From Flavonifractor plautii ATCC 29863 (GTDB lineage: Bacteria > Bacillota > Clostridia > Oscillospirales > Oscillospiraceae): a stretch of DNA of 64,000 nt. The notes beneath the pieces were generated by a model, which was not told where the DNA came from, searched no databases, and worked only from the letters and a program-made list of their open reading frames with translations. The translations under genes and the position numbers were made by a program. The DNA is taken from contig NZ_JH417807.1 of the NCBI RefSeq assembly GCF_000239295.1, forward strand, positions 1 to 64,000, given 5' to 3'. Positions within the stretch are counted from its first letter, which is position 1. Each line of letters opens with the position of its first letter. This document shows positions 1-8,545 of this stretch, in pieces.

Positions 1-81
1 TCAGAGTACTGTCCTTTCTATAGGTACCATTTTAGTTATTTTCTGTCTTAAATAAAATCCTTAGAGTGGGCGCTTCTGGTT

Positions 82-109
82 GGTTCATTATGAACCGGGA
101 CTCGGTTCA
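82..109. other. GGTTCA inverted/direct repeat
   Basis: A perfect palindrome, GGTTCA-TTA-TGAACC, spans 82-96 and a third GGTTCA follows at 104-109. It lies downstream of the last gene of the minus-strand cluster. It could be an operator or recombinase-binding site; the sequence does not say which. Confidence 0.35.
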
Positions 110-119
110 CATGATATGT

Positions 120-152
120 AGACCCTCCCCTTGGCGGGAGGGTCTGCTTTTT
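120..152 (+). terminator. Intrinsic terminator hairpin
   Basis: A 10-bp perfect stem (AGACCCTCCC, 120-129, with its complement at 136-145) has a 6-nt loop and is followed by GCTTTTT on the plus strand. It sits just beyond the 3' end of the minus-strand cluster. The T-run orientation suits plus-strand transcripts arriving from the left; the stem alone may also stop minus-strand transcripts. Confidence 0.7.
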
Positions 153-157
153 ACAGG

Positions 158-379
158 CTATCTCACCAGACGGTTTCTTGCTTCCAGTGCTGATGCGCAG
201 TCATGGCCTGTCAAATACTGTGCCGCATCCAGCCATTCCTGTTCGCTGCATGCACCTAAAGGGATCGCGGCAGTGAGCCTGTGCAGCCGTTCACTTTGCT
301 GGGACAGCCGAAGATCAGAAAGAACTCCGCATCCCATTTGATAAGCCAAATAATCCAGTAGATCGATCTCAACCAGCAT
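158..379 (-). CDS. Small conserved ICE protein, unknown function
   Basis: A 73-residue protein beginning with an acidic, aromatic stretch (MLVEIDLLDYLAYQMGC). The start is supported by GGAGGTG about 5 nt upstream of the ATG. It follows the HTH gene by 12 nt and is the last gene of the minus-strand cluster. I recall similar short proteins next to coupling-protein genes in Firmicutes elements, but no function is known to me. No signal peptide or membrane segment is visible. Confidence 0.7.
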   Translation of the reverse strand: MLVEIDLLDYLAYQMGCGVLSDLRLSQQSERLHRLTAAIPLGACSEQEWLDAAQYLTGHDCASALEARNRLVR

Positions 380-391
380 TGGACACCTCCG

Positions 392-646
392 TCATACCAC
401 ATGATACAGATTGGAAGTAAGACTCCCATTCTCCCGCCAGCGTGGGTCCTTTTGCAGCAGACCAGCCCTGCAGAGATCATCCAGTGCCCGCTTGACCGTA
501 GAGCGGGAAAGCCCCAACTCCAGAGCAATGGTTCTGATGGCCGGCCAGCAGCGTCCCTCGCTGTCTGCCCGATCTTTGAGGTACATATAGACGCTCTTGG
601 CTCTGTGGCTTAGATTGGAATTGTAGATATTTCTAAAGCTGTTCAT
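392..646 (-). CDS. Helix-turn-helix (HTH_36-like) DNA-binding protein
   Basis: An 84-residue protein. Residues ~30-65 (IRTIALELGLSRSTVKRAL) form a clear winged helix-turn-helix recognition segment of the type found in replication or transfer regulators. The ATG at 646 has GGAGGG 7 nt upstream; a TTG six codons earlier is possible but would lie inside that ribosome site. It slightly overlaps or abuts the 3' end region of the upstream coupling-protein gene, so it is probably translationally coupled. Likely a local regulator of the transfer module; the target is unknown. Confidence 0.8.
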   Translation of the reverse strand: MNSFRNIYNSNLSHRAKSVYMYLKDRADSEGRCWPAIRTIALELGLSRSTVKRALDDLCRAGLLQKDPRWRENGSLTSNLYHVV

Positions 647-660
647 TCTGTTTCCCTCCG

Positions 661-2475
661 TCAAGGCCGAAATACCGTTTTGCGGGAATCCGGTGCGGCC
701 TGAATTCCCTGAGCCATACCGCCAGCGGATGTGCCGACTCCCTGCGGCTGCTCACTATCCATTACAATCGTCCCATAGTGGCGGCGGATGATGGACTCCT
801 CCAACTCCTGCTTGTCAGCATAGGCAACGAACCGCTGGGCCTTCTCCGGCACTTCATAGGGCTTGCCGAACCGGATGCCCCAGTCGAGGAACAGCCGCAG
901 CTTGACCTTCATGGGGTGGACGCCGGTCTTGGCCACAATAAAGCTGCCCTTGGGCATGGACTTGAGTTCATCCGGGGTCATGAGGGGACGCTCCATCATC
1001 TGGAGGGACTGGCTGGGATCGTTTTTCCCGCGGGAGATACTGCCGCTCATCACCGTCCGGCTGCCCAAAGATTTGGACAGTTCCACCGCAGTCTGACTGG
1101 CCGGGGCGAAGCCGCCGTAAAGGTTGACCTGGCAGTTGTCCACGATGATCTCAGAGCCCTCTTTTCCATAGTTTTTCTGCAGCTGTCCCGTAATACTCTG
1201 GACGATAGGCACCAACATGAGTCCTCTGGACCGGGAGGCGGAAAACATCAGCTCCAGCGACTGGATGGGCGGGCATGTCCCAAGCTCATCTGCAAAGAAG
1301 ACCACCCGGTTCTTGAGCCGCCCGCCGTTCTCATCGGCCACGGTGAGGATCTCCCGGTACAGATTTTGGAGGATCAGGCTGACCATGAAATACTTGGTCT
1401 GATCCTCCTCGGGCAGTACGATAAAGATGGCGGATTTCTCATTGCAAAACTTCTCCGCGTCAATGGCGGTGTCAAAGCAGAGGATCTGCTCCATCTCCGA
1501 GTCGAGGAAGGCGTTTAGGCGGGACAGTACCGTTGAGATCACGGAGGCCATGGCCTGCTCCGCCGTGTTGAGGGCGGACCCGGCAAACCAGCGGGCCTTA
1601 TGATTAGGCGGGAGCTTTTCCAGCAGGAGCTGGAACTGATTCTTTCCCTTCACCCGGCTGGGGGCCAGCAGTTCCTGCACCAGCTTGAACACCGACACGA
1701 TGTGGCGCTTTTCAATGGGATTGCCGTCCGCGTCCTCGGTGGGCAGATACTCGGCCACCAGCAGGAACATGGCGGTCAGCAGGCCCTCGGCGGAATCGTA
1801 GAAAAAGGCGTTTTGCCCATACTGGGCGCTGTCGCCGCCGCTGGTGTTGATGAGCGTCTTTGCGAGGATCTTGGAGTATTTCTCCGCCTTAGCCTTTGCT
1901 GCCAGGTTTTTGGGGTCGGCCTTATAGATATCCATGTACTTGTTGATCAGATGAAGCAGGTTGTTGCCGTCCGAGCGGGTGGGATTACGCAGATCCAACA
2001 CGGCGATTTGGTATCCGTAGCAGTCCTTGGCAATACCGGCATAATTGCGGAACAGGTCGCCCTTGGTATCCGTGCAGAGGAAGGACATCCCGCTGGCGAG
2101 GGCATATTCGATGTTGGGGTACAAAAAGAACGCGGTCTTTCCGGCGCCGCTGGCGGCGGTGACCATGGCGTGGATGTCATCGGTGTCCACCAGAGCTGTA
2201 ACATGGTCTTTGGGCCCTTCGCAGCCAAGGACAAGGCCCTGCTTTTCCGGCAGATGCTCTCCCTTGCGCCACAGCTCTGGTTCAAAAGGGACATGGGCAT
2301 AGGTCTGCCGAATCTCCTGTTTGGTAGCCCAGCGTGCGGTTCCGTGCTGGCCGTCGCCCACAGTCTTGGATTTGATTCCGTCAAGGGTATAGTAATGGGA
2401 GAGAAACGCGAGACCGCCGATCACGAGAAACATGATGGCACCTACCACGATAAGTGTTATAACTTGCGTTGGCAC
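661..2475 (-). CDS. virD4: VirD4/TraG-family type IV coupling protein
   Basis: A 604-residue inner-membrane ATPase that would deliver the relaxosome and protein substrates to the secretion channel. An N-terminal hydrophobic segment (residues ~5-27) anchors it. Walker A is AASGAGKT (107-114), and Walker B is in VVFFADELGT (around residue 395), followed by the family-typical segment SRSRGLMLVPIVQS. The GTG start has GGAGG five bases upstream. It is shorter than Gram-negative VirD4 because it has only one N-terminal membrane helix. It lies downstream of the relaxase and Toprim genes on the same strand. Its own C-terminus (KTVFRP) lacks the hydrophobic-Met tail seen on many neighbours, as expected for the receptor rather than a substrate. 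Confidence 0.93.
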   Translation of the reverse strand: MPTQVITLIVVGAIMFLVIGGLAFLSHYYTLDGIKSKTVGDGQHGTARWATKQEIRQTYAHVPFEPELWRKGEHLPEKQGLVLGCEGPKDHVTALVDTDDIHAMVTAASGAGKTAFFLYPNIEYALASGMSFLCTDTKGDLFRNYAGIAKDCYGYQIAVLDLRNPTRSDGNNLLHLINKYMDIYKADPKNLAAKAKAEKYSKILAKTLINTSGGDSAQYGQNAFFYDSAEGLLTAMFLLVAEYLPTEDADGNPIEKRHIVSVFKLVQELLAPSRVKGKNQFQLLLEKLPPNHKARWFAGSALNTAEQAMASVISTVLSRLNAFLDSEMEQILCFDTAIDAEKFCNEKSAIFIVLPEEDQTKYFMVSLILQNLYREILTVADENGGRLKNRVVFFADELGTCPPIQSLELMFSASRSRGLMLVPIVQSITGQLQKNYGKEGSEIIVDNCQVNLYGGFAPASQTAVELSKSLGSRTVMSGSISRGKNDPSQSLQMMERPLMTPDELKSMPKGSFIVAKTGVHPMKVKLRLFLDWGIRFGKPYEVPEKAQRFVAYADKQELEESIIRRHYGTIVMDSEQPQGVGTSAGGMAQGIQAAPDSRKTVFRP

Positions 2476-2541
2476 ATGATCCTCCTTTTGATATCTACGC
2501 CTTAATATCAGAAGGGGATGTTCAGTTTTCGCTTTGTCTGC

Positions 2542-2547
2542 TATAAT
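2542..2547 (+). promoter_or_regulatory. Putative -10 box for the small plus-strand gene
   Basis: TATAAT lies 22 nt before the ribosome-site/TTG start of the only plus-strand gene in the conjugative module. A convincing -35 box at 17-nt spacing is not visible (TTCAGT is at 15 nt). Divergent from the coupling-protein gene. Confidence 0.45.
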
Positions 2548-2569
2548 AAATTGGTATGAGGTGATTGCT

Positions 2570-2737
2570 TTGATTTGCGTATGTGACCATTGCTACTATC
2601 TGTTTGAGGCGCCGGAACTGCCGGAGCAATGCCCAGACTGTGGAAAGCAGGCAACTCGGCCAGCCAATAAGCAGGAGCGGGCAGAATATCTCAGCAGACA
2701 AACAAGCAGCCAGGAAGAAGCGGAGGAGTGGGACTGA
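2570..2737 (+). CDS. Small zinc-ribbon-like protein
   Basis: A 55-residue protein with two CxxC knuckles (CDHC near residue 5 and CPDC near residue 21), consistent with a zinc ribbon. I choose TTG at 2570 because GAGGTG lies 7 nt upstream; an open frame extends to a TTG at 2534 without a ribosome site. It is the only gene on the plus strand in the first 52 kb and runs convergently into the Toprim gene. The C-terminus is Glu/Gln-rich. Function unknown; a nucleic-acid or protein-interaction role is a guess from the fold. Confidence 0.75.
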   Translation: MICVCDHCYYLFEAPELPEQCPDCGKQATRPANKQERAEYLSRQTSSQEEAEEWD

Positions 2738-2760
2738 GCCATTCCTCCGCTTTGCTGTTT
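2720..2760 (+). terminator. Convergent terminator hairpin
   Basis: GCGGAGGA (from 2720) pairs with TCCTCCGC (ending 2750); TTTGCTGTTT follows. The stem starts inside the last codons of the small plus-strand gene and ends just before the stop codon of the convergent minus-strand Toprim gene. Confidence 0.6.
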
Positions 2761-2765
2761 CAGGC

Positions 2766-4211
2766 TTAGGCCATCACTGGCTCAGCTTCCCTCTGGGTCT
2801 TTTCCTCTTTCTGCCGCCGTTTGATCTCGTCGGCCTCGTACTTGACCGGCACCTTGGCACAAGAGATGGCCAGCTCCAGCCATGCGCTGGCCACCTCTTT
2901 TTTCTCTGCCTGGGTACGGATACCCTGGCGATTGTTCTTGGCCAATACGCTTTGGAATTGCATGGCGATCTCATCCGCCCGGTTCTTGAGGATACTCCGG
3001 TTCTGATGAGGCAGGATGTGGCTTTCTAAAAACCGGACGCCCTGCTCAGTGGTCAGCGCGATACCCATCTGTTTGCACTCCCGCAGCACCACCGAGAGGG
3101 CCAGCGCCGCCATGGTTTCCATACATTCCATCGCCTGGTCAAAGCGTCCCCAATGGAGGTCGTTCCGGTACTGTATGAGCAATCCGGGGAACTGATAAAC
3201 CGCCCGGTCCGGCTGAACTTCCTTGCACCTGGCTCCGATTCGCCGGCAGACGAGCCCCGCCACCACAAACTGCGGATGCTCCTCGGCGGGCTGGGCCTCC
3301 AGTCCATTCCACGCTTTCAGATCCTCGTCCCAGTCTTTGTATTCGGATTGCAGCGAGGCAATTTGAGAATAGCCATGCTCCCGCAGAATATCCGAGAGCC
3401 GGCCGGCGGCCTCGATTCCGGCGGCATCGTGATCCAGGCAAAGGATGGCTTTCCGCAGATTTGGATTTTTCTCCAGCATCCACAGCATAGCATGTTCCGC
3501 CGTACCACAGAGAGCCACATAGCTGTGCTGCTGCCAGCCGTCCGGGTACAGGGTGAGAAAGGCAAGCAGATCGATGGGGGCCTCGAATACATAGAGACGG
3601 TCGCTGGTACCGACCCAGTGGAAACTGCACCGGGGATCACTGCCCTCTATGTTGCCCCGGTAGCTTTTGCCTTGGGTATAGAGCCCCCGCTTGTGGGCAT
3701 GACGGGCAACGCCGCGTTCATCGAATCCGACGAACACGGCGTTGTGATACACCTTTGTCTGATCTATGGACAATTCCCGGCTCTCATAGATCAGTCCCTT
3801 CTGTGCGAAAGCGCTTAGTACCTCCCGGCTGATGTGCCTCTGCTGGAGCAGATAAGCATATACCCGCCGCATGGCCTGGTTTGAGGGAGGCAGGGCAAAT
3901 TCCTTTGGCGGCTTTTTTTCTTTTTTCTCCGCCGGTACATACACCTCCCCCTGTTCACCATTGAGCAGACGGGTCACTGCTTCAGGGTAAGTCAGGCCGT
4001 AGAAATTTTGGACAAAGGAGATTGCATGGCCACCCCTCTCTACAGCATGATCATACCACTCATTCCCATGCACAGTAATACTGTGATCTGAGGTGAGGCG
4101 TTTGTCCTGGCCGGAGGAGATGAGTTTCTCTCCCTGCCGGCGCAGGAACTCCACCAGGTCAACGGAGTTGGCACGGAGTTTTTGGTCCTCTGTGAAGTGG
4201 ATATATGGCAC
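2766..4211 (-). CDS. DUF3991/Toprim-domain protein (primase-like)
   Basis: A 481-residue protein. The N-terminal part (residues 1-100) resembles the DUF3991/CHC2-like region found with Toprim domains. A Toprim core follows: VFEAPIDLLAF (~210-220) supplies the Glu, and LCLDHDAAG (~265-273) the DxD. Such proteins are thought to handle primer synthesis or nicking at plasmid and ICE replication or transfer. The start is GTG with AAGGAGGG 8 nt upstream. A strong terminator-like hairpin lies only 17 nt before the start codon. The C-terminus ends AEPVMA, a weak version of the hydrophobic tail common in the cluster. Confidence 0.85.
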   Translation of the reverse strand: MPYIHFTEDQKLRANSVDLVEFLRRQGEKLISSGQDKRLTSDHSITVHGNEWYDHAVERGGHAISFVQNFYGLTYPEAVTRLLNGEQGEVYVPAEKKEKKPPKEFALPPSNQAMRRVYAYLLQQRHISREVLSAFAQKGLIYESRELSIDQTKVYHNAVFVGFDERGVARHAHKRGLYTQGKSYRGNIEGSDPRCSFHWVGTSDRLYVFEAPIDLLAFLTLYPDGWQQHSYVALCGTAEHAMLWMLEKNPNLRKAILCLDHDAAGIEAAGRLSDILREHGYSQIASLQSEYKDWDEDLKAWNGLEAQPAEEHPQFVVAGLVCRRIGARCKEVQPDRAVYQFPGLLIQYRNDLHWGRFDQAMECMETMAALALSVVLRECKQMGIALTTEQGVRFLESHILPHQNRSILKNRADEIAMQFQSVLAKNNRQGIRTQAEKKEVASAWLELAISCAKVPVKYEADEIKRRQKEEKTQREAEPVMA

Positions 4212-4228
4212 GCTACATCCCTCCTTAT

Positions 4229-4259
4229 CAAAAAAAGAGACCGCAGTATGCGGCCTCTC
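4229..4259 (-). terminator. Terminator/attenuator 17 nt before the Toprim gene
   Basis: On the minus strand GAG-CCGCA pairs across a 3-nt loop with TGCGG-CTC (one unpaired base on each arm) and is followed by seven T. The T-run ends 17 nt before the GTG start, leaving room for the ribosome site but no promoter. Confidence 0.65.
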
Positions 4260-4460
4260 AAATCTGTGTTAATTCATTCGGTTGGTTGGCATCTTTCGGA
4301 GCTCTTGGACTTGATCCCGACGCCCATAGACCACAGCGGTAGTGTGACTGGAAAGGTTCCTGAAAGGGTAACTGAAAAAGAGAAAAAAGATTTCAGAACT
4401 TCTTGTTGAAGCTCCAGAGGCTATTAATGGGAGTACGCAGGTTCATACCTCATATGCCTC
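4260..4460. other. Intergenic region, no gene recognised
   Basis: Between the 44-residue gene and the Toprim leader hairpin. A 17-codon minus-strand frame starting MNLRTPINS is present but has no good support. I see no strong promoter. Confidence 0.4.
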
Positions 4461-4595
4461 TCACTGATTCCTTCCCTTGAGTTTCCGGTGGAACAGAACA
4501 GGTCTGCACGGGATTGGCTTTTGCCGTTTCAGCCCTTGAATGCCTTTTGGATGCGCCAATAAAATCTGCTGTTTAAACTGCTCTTTCTGTTTCAA
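4461..4595 (-). CDS. Small basic protein, 44 aa
   Basis: A TTG start with an excellent AAGGGAGGT ribosome site 6 nt upstream opens a 44-codon frame, beginning MKQKEQFKQQILLAH and rich in Lys, Gln and Arg. It starts 13 nt downstream of the relaxase stop codon, so it is probably co-transcribed and coupled to it. Basic character suggests nucleic-acid contact, but nothing identifies a family. Easily missed by size-filtered annotation. Confidence 0.6.
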   Translation of the reverse strand: MKQKEQFKQQILLAHPKGIQGLKRQKPIPCRPVLFHRKLKGRNQ

Positions 4596-4608
4596 AAGAT
4601 TACCTCCC

Positions 4609-7605
4609 TTATAGCTGCATTTCCGGCTCATGGTCATCCGCCTTGTGGCCCTGAGCGATCTTCTTCGCCTTGATTTTTCGTAGGAGCTTCCGATCCACCG
4701 CGACCCGGACGCCACCGGAGGGCGGTGGTTGGTTTTGCTCCTGGAAAATGTTGGACAGATGGTGGAACAGCGAAATGACGGCCGCCACAGGAGGCTGGCC
4801 CAAGCGGTCATCCATGTGTTCCAGGAAATATTGAGCATATTCATTGCCCTGATCCGCTGCCAGCTGGAACCACTTGATCGCACTGGATCTATCTTTTGGG
4901 ACCTCCTTCCCAAGCAGATAGAGCTTGCCAAGGGCATACTGGGCGTATTGATTGCCCTGTTCCGCTGCGGCGGTGAGCCAGCGGATGGCGGCTTTCACAT
5001 CCTTTGGCGCATCTTCCCCCTGGAGCAGCAGCTTGCCCAGCCGGTACTGCGCAAACTGATTACCCCGGCCTGCTGACCGCTTCAGCAGACTTAGTGCTTT
5101 TACGCTGTCTTTGGGTACATCTTCTCCTTTGAGATAGACCAAGCCCAGAGCGTATTCCGCATACCCGTTCTCCTGTTTGGCCGCGGCAGCAAGCCAGCGG
5201 ATGGCGGCTGTTACATTCTTTGGGATACCGTTGTCTCCCTTCAGCACCAGTTTTCCCAGGCGGTACTGGGCAAACTGGTTCCCAAGTTCCGCAGCGTATG
5301 TGAGCCATTTCAGTGCGGCCGCCGGGTCTCTGGGCAGGGCTGCGTCACCGGCAAGATACAGCTTGCCAAGGGCAAAGGCGGCGAAGCTGTTTTCCTTCGT
5401 TGCCGCAAGTGTGAACAGAGCCACCGCCTTTTGAATGTCTTTTTCCACGCCCTGACCATCCCGATAGATTTTGCCGAGCGCGTATTGAGCACAGTCCTGG
5501 CCGGCTTCCGCCGCCTTTGTCAGCCACTCCAATGCCTGGGCTGTCTGCTCCGGTGTAGAGGATGGATCATTGAAAATCATCCGGGCCAGTTGGTACTGTG
5601 CATGGGGATTACCCAGTTTGGACGCCTGTTCAAACCACTCCCTGGCTGCCGCCTCATCTTTACCAGTCCCTACACCATGGAGGAGCATCCATCCGATGCG
5701 GTACTGCAATTTATCGTCATGGCTCTGCTGCTCCAATTCGAGAAATCCGGCGAAGGCTTGCCGGTACCACTGTTCCGACGCTTCGGCGTCCTTCTCACAG
5801 CCAATGCCGTCCCGATACATCTTTCCTAACTCGTAGGCGGCATAGGGGAAGTCCTGCTGTGCGGAAGCTGTGTATAACTCCAGCGCCCGCGCATCGTCCT
5901 GTTCCACACCCTGTCCACGGCGAAACAGGCCGGCAAGGGAATATTGCGCATACTTGTACCCTTTGTCTGCGGAAAGTTGGAACCACCGGGCGGCATCACC
6001 ATAGTCCTGCTCACAGCCGAGGCCCGCGGCATACAGTTTGCCGATCCGGTACTCCGCATAGCGTTTTTTCTTCTGCCTCTCAACAGCATAGAAAGCGGCC
6101 AGCGCCTTGCTGTACCACACATGGGCGGCCTGCATATCAATCTTCCGGCCCAGCCCGTCCGCAAGCATCCGGCCCAGATCGTGCATGGCCAGCGCATTGC
6201 CTTTTTGCGCCTCCTGTTGGAACAGGGTAAACGCCTGCTCAAGATCCTGGGGCTGATCCTTGCCGCCAAACAAACAGCGGCGGGCCAGGCGGTACTCATC
6301 GCTCCAGTTCATCTGCGCTTTGGCTGGCGCAGACACCGTTTTGTCTGGGACATCGTCCGGTGGGGACTCCGAGAAATCATTCCAGTCATTATCAGGCTGG
6401 GGCGCCTCCGGCAGCGGCGCTTCTTCCTGGTCCTCCACAGGGACACGGTCTTGCTGGTCATCTGGATGGAAAACCTGCTGGCGCGCCCCCAGTGTTACCG
6501 CTTCCTCAATGACGATGTTTTTGATCCGCTTGAATTCCTTCTGCTGGGAAAGGGGAAGGCGTGGAGGCAGGTCGTCCTTGTAGGTGCGCAGCACATCTTC
6601 CCGCAGTTCATACCACAGGGCATAGGCTGCGGCGACACATGGCTCTTTGGTCAGCTCGTCCACAATCTCATCCACCACAGCCTTCAGCGGAGCCTTGAGG
6701 TAGCCGTACTGCTTCCGGCCTCCGGTGTGCCGCAGGCGTTCCGCCAGATGCTCCATGAGCTTCTCCATGCGGTGGTTGACCACGGCGCCGCTCCACATCT
6801 GTTCAATCAACTGCTCCAGCACAGAGCGGGCGTCCTCATTCAGCGTGTTCCTACTCTGGGTCTGCTTCTGGTAAAGCTCCGTCAGCTCCTGCCGGAAGAT
6901 CTCTTTTGCCAGTCCCGACTTGATTTGGGCGATGCCCTGCGTGGTGAGGAAGCCTTTCGACGGATCGGCGCTGTAGCAGACCATGTGGATATGGGGATGG
7001 TGTGCTTCATCATGGAATGCAGCGTACCACCGGAAATCCTCCCAGGGGATCTTCATCGCCTCCGCCATTTCCATGGCATACTTGGAGAGCAGTGCTTTCC
7101 ATTCTTCCGCCTTGTCATAGCCGAGGCGGGCGGCGTCTTCCCGCCGCAGAGAGATGATGGGCAGCCACACATTACTGGGGTGGGCCGCGACCGCTTCCGC
7201 TACCTGCGCCAGTACGAGCTGATCTTCCTCGCCGGTAAACAATCCATGGGAACCGACGCGCTGGGCGCGGGGGCGGGTGGCGATGTACTTCAGATAGTTA
7301 TCCTTCTTGGCGATCTGGTCATAGTTGTCCTCCAGAGCGCGAGTGATGAACTCCGATGCGTTGGTGCGTGTCGGCTCGACCGCATAGTCCTCGTATTCAA
7401 ACATCCCACGGCTGAGCGGGAAGTCCCGCAGGATCTGTTCTACCATCTTTTTCTGCTTTGAGGTGGCCGGCCACTCACTGCGTCCCGGATCGATGCGCTC
7501 CACACCATTCCGTGTGGCCATATATTTCACATAGTTTTCAAGATGAGCGGTGGCGGAGGAGGTACCGCCCTTGATGTAGGGGCACTTGAAAATCAGGCGC
7601 GGCAC
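4609..7605 (-). CDS. MobL/MobP-type relaxase fused to Sel1 repeats
   Basis: A 998-residue protein. The N-terminal third is a relaxase that would nick and covalently hold the transferred strand. HLENYVKYMATR (21-32) is family-typical, and FHDEAHHPHIHMV (198-209) carries the metal-binding histidine triad. From about residue 460 to 975 there are ~13 Sel1/TPR-like repeats (pattern AQY-LGKLY--G). The GTG start lies 22 nt after the accessory-protein stop. Downstream come a 44-aa gene, the Toprim protein and the coupling protein. The C-terminus, EPEMQL, matches the hydrophobic-x-Met/Leu tail of many cluster proteins, notable because a relaxase is a true T4SS substrate. The long Sel1 tail could bind partner proteins. 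Confidence 0.9.
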   Translation of the reverse strand: MPRLIFKCPYIKGGTSSATAHLENYVKYMATRNGVERIDPGRSEWPATSKQKKMVEQILRDFPLSRGMFEYEDYAVEPTRTNASEFITRALEDNYDQIAKKDNYLKYIATRPRAQRVGSHGLFTGEEDQLVLAQVAEAVAAHPSNVWLPIISLRREDAARLGYDKAEEWKALLSKYAMEMAEAMKIPWEDFRWYAAFHDEAHHPHIHMVCYSADPSKGFLTTQGIAQIKSGLAKEIFRQELTELYQKQTQSRNTLNEDARSVLEQLIEQMWSGAVVNHRMEKLMEHLAERLRHTGGRKQYGYLKAPLKAVVDEIVDELTKEPCVAAAYALWYELREDVLRTYKDDLPPRLPLSQQKEFKRIKNIVIEEAVTLGARQQVFHPDDQQDRVPVEDQEEAPLPEAPQPDNDWNDFSESPPDDVPDKTVSAPAKAQMNWSDEYRLARRCLFGGKDQPQDLEQAFTLFQQEAQKGNALAMHDLGRMLADGLGRKIDMQAAHVWYSKALAAFYAVERQKKKRYAEYRIGKLYAAGLGCEQDYGDAARWFQLSADKGYKYAQYSLAGLFRRGQGVEQDDARALELYTASAQQDFPYAAYELGKMYRDGIGCEKDAEASEQWYRQAFAGFLELEQQSHDDKLQYRIGWMLLHGVGTGKDEAAAREWFEQASKLGNPHAQYQLARMIFNDPSSTPEQTAQALEWLTKAAEAGQDCAQYALGKIYRDGQGVEKDIQKAVALFTLAATKENSFAAFALGKLYLAGDAALPRDPAAALKWLTYAAELGNQFAQYRLGKLVLKGDNGIPKNVTAAIRWLAAAAKQENGYAEYALGLVYLKGEDVPKDSVKALSLLKRSAGRGNQFAQYRLGKLLLQGEDAPKDVKAAIRWLTAAAEQGNQYAQYALGKLYLLGKEVPKDRSSAIKWFQLAADQGNEYAQYFLEHMDDRLGQPPVAAVISLFHHLSNIFQEQNQPPPSGGVRVAVDRKLLRKIKAKKIAQGHKADDHEPEMQL

Positions 7606-7627
7606 AGACTGTCACCACCTTTGTGCA

Positions 7628-8035
7628 TCACTCCACGCCCCGCTGGTAGTCGATGGCGTCCTTGAAGCTGATGCGCCCATTGGTCTGCTTCACTTCACGG
7701 ACGGACCGGGCGCGGAGTGTCTTGAGATCCTCGTCACTGATTTCCATGCCCGCCGCCAGTACATTCATCATCATGTTGACCTCCACCGCCAGTTTGAAGA
7801 GCAGGCGGGCGATGCGGTTCTCACTGTCTTGGACGGTTCCGCGCATGGCTGCCACCAGTGCGGGCGGCAGATATGCTGTGGCTTCCTTGCCGGAAACATA
7901 GCCGGCATAGAAGCGGATTGCCTTTTCAATAAACTCGTTCTGGCTCTGGCAGTTATCCCTTTCACAGAGTTCTTTGACCAGTTGCTGTGTTTCGGGAGCA
8001 ATACGCAGAGCGAACTTGATTTTTTCTCTCGCCAT
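7628..8035 (-). CDS. Ribbon-helix-helix relaxosome accessory protein (MobC-like)
   Basis: A 135-residue protein. KIKFALRIAPETQQLVKELC followed by NEFIEKAIRFYAGY is a ribbon-helix-helix DNA-binding unit. The remainder is helical. It lies immediately upstream of the relaxase and downstream of the probable oriT, the usual place for a nicking accessory protein. The ATG at 8035 has GGAGG 5 nt upstream; a TTG four codons earlier would overlap that site. A perfect 11-bp hairpin with T-run ends 13 nt before the start, so expression may depend on read-through. Confidence 0.85.
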   Translation of the reverse strand: MAREKIKFALRIAPETQQLVKELCERDNCQSQNEFIEKAIRFYAGYVSGKEATAYLPPALVAAMRGTVQDSENRIARLLFKLAVEVNMMMNVLAAGMEISDEDLKTLRARSVREVKQTNGRISFKDAIDYQRGVE

Positions 8036-8048
8036 ACTTTCCTCCAAC

Positions 8049-8090
8049 CAAAAATCCCTGACCTTTGCATGGTCAGGGATTCGTCTTTTT
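8049..8090 (-). terminator. Bidirectional terminator before the accessory gene
   Basis: A perfect 11-bp stem (AATCCCTGACC, 8053-8063, with its complement at 8071-8081) has a 7-nt loop. T-runs flank it on both strands. On the minus strand it ends 13 nt upstream of the relaxosome accessory gene's start. Confidence 0.8.
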
Positions 8091-8210
8091 GAGTGACTTC
8101 TTTACTTCAAAACTGGATGCCGTCCATACTTTGATTTTGTGCCTCCTTTTCTGTCCATATCCCTGTTCTAATGCCGGATAAACGCTGGAGTGATGGGCCA
8201 TTCCAGCCGT

Positions 8211-8323
8211 GGTGACCCCCGGTGTGATCCCATCCCCTGAAAAGTGACCCCCGCAAAACCGTTCCCCGGCCCGCATTGCGGGGCGGTGTGAGCCGAGCGG
8301 GGGACGCTTTGCGACCCCCGCTC
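8211..8323. other. Probable origin of transfer (oriT)
   Basis: A 560-bp non-coding GC-rich stretch next to the relaxosome accessory and relaxase genes contains nested structure. There are two direct copies of GTGACCCCCG 32 bp apart (8212 and 8244). An 8-bp inverted repeat CCCCGCAA/TTGCGGGG spans 8249-8283. A hairpin GAGCGGGGG/CCCCCGCTC spans 8295-8323, with a further CGC/GCG extension across an A-A mismatch. This is the layout expected of a relaxase recognition region. The nick site cannot be pinpointed by eye. Confidence 0.55.
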
Positions 8324-8545
8324 TTTATCCCGCACTGTTTTCGACCCCTCGGTTCACCCTCGCTAAAGGCGAAAGTGAGAGGCCATCAACGCAGGACGGT
8401 CACCGCTCATTTTAGGAACGGCCCGCACAAAGCCGCCGCAAGCCCCCAGAAGGGCGGCAGGTGTACGGATGCCACCCCCTCTTGGAAAAGGGGACACAGG
8501 GCCGCACAGGGGGCAACGGCGGGGGAATGCGCTCCACGCCACAAA
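8324..8545. other. Non-coding remainder of the oriT-side intergenic region
   Basis: GC-rich with short open frames on both strands that lack ribosome sites. No convincing gene, promoter or repeat beyond the neighbouring hairpins. Confidence 0.4.

Noticed and set aside
2045-7461. Long plus-strand open frames opposite the relaxase and coupling-protein genes
   Set aside because: They are antisense shadows of high-GC coding sequence, with low-complexity translations and no start signals.
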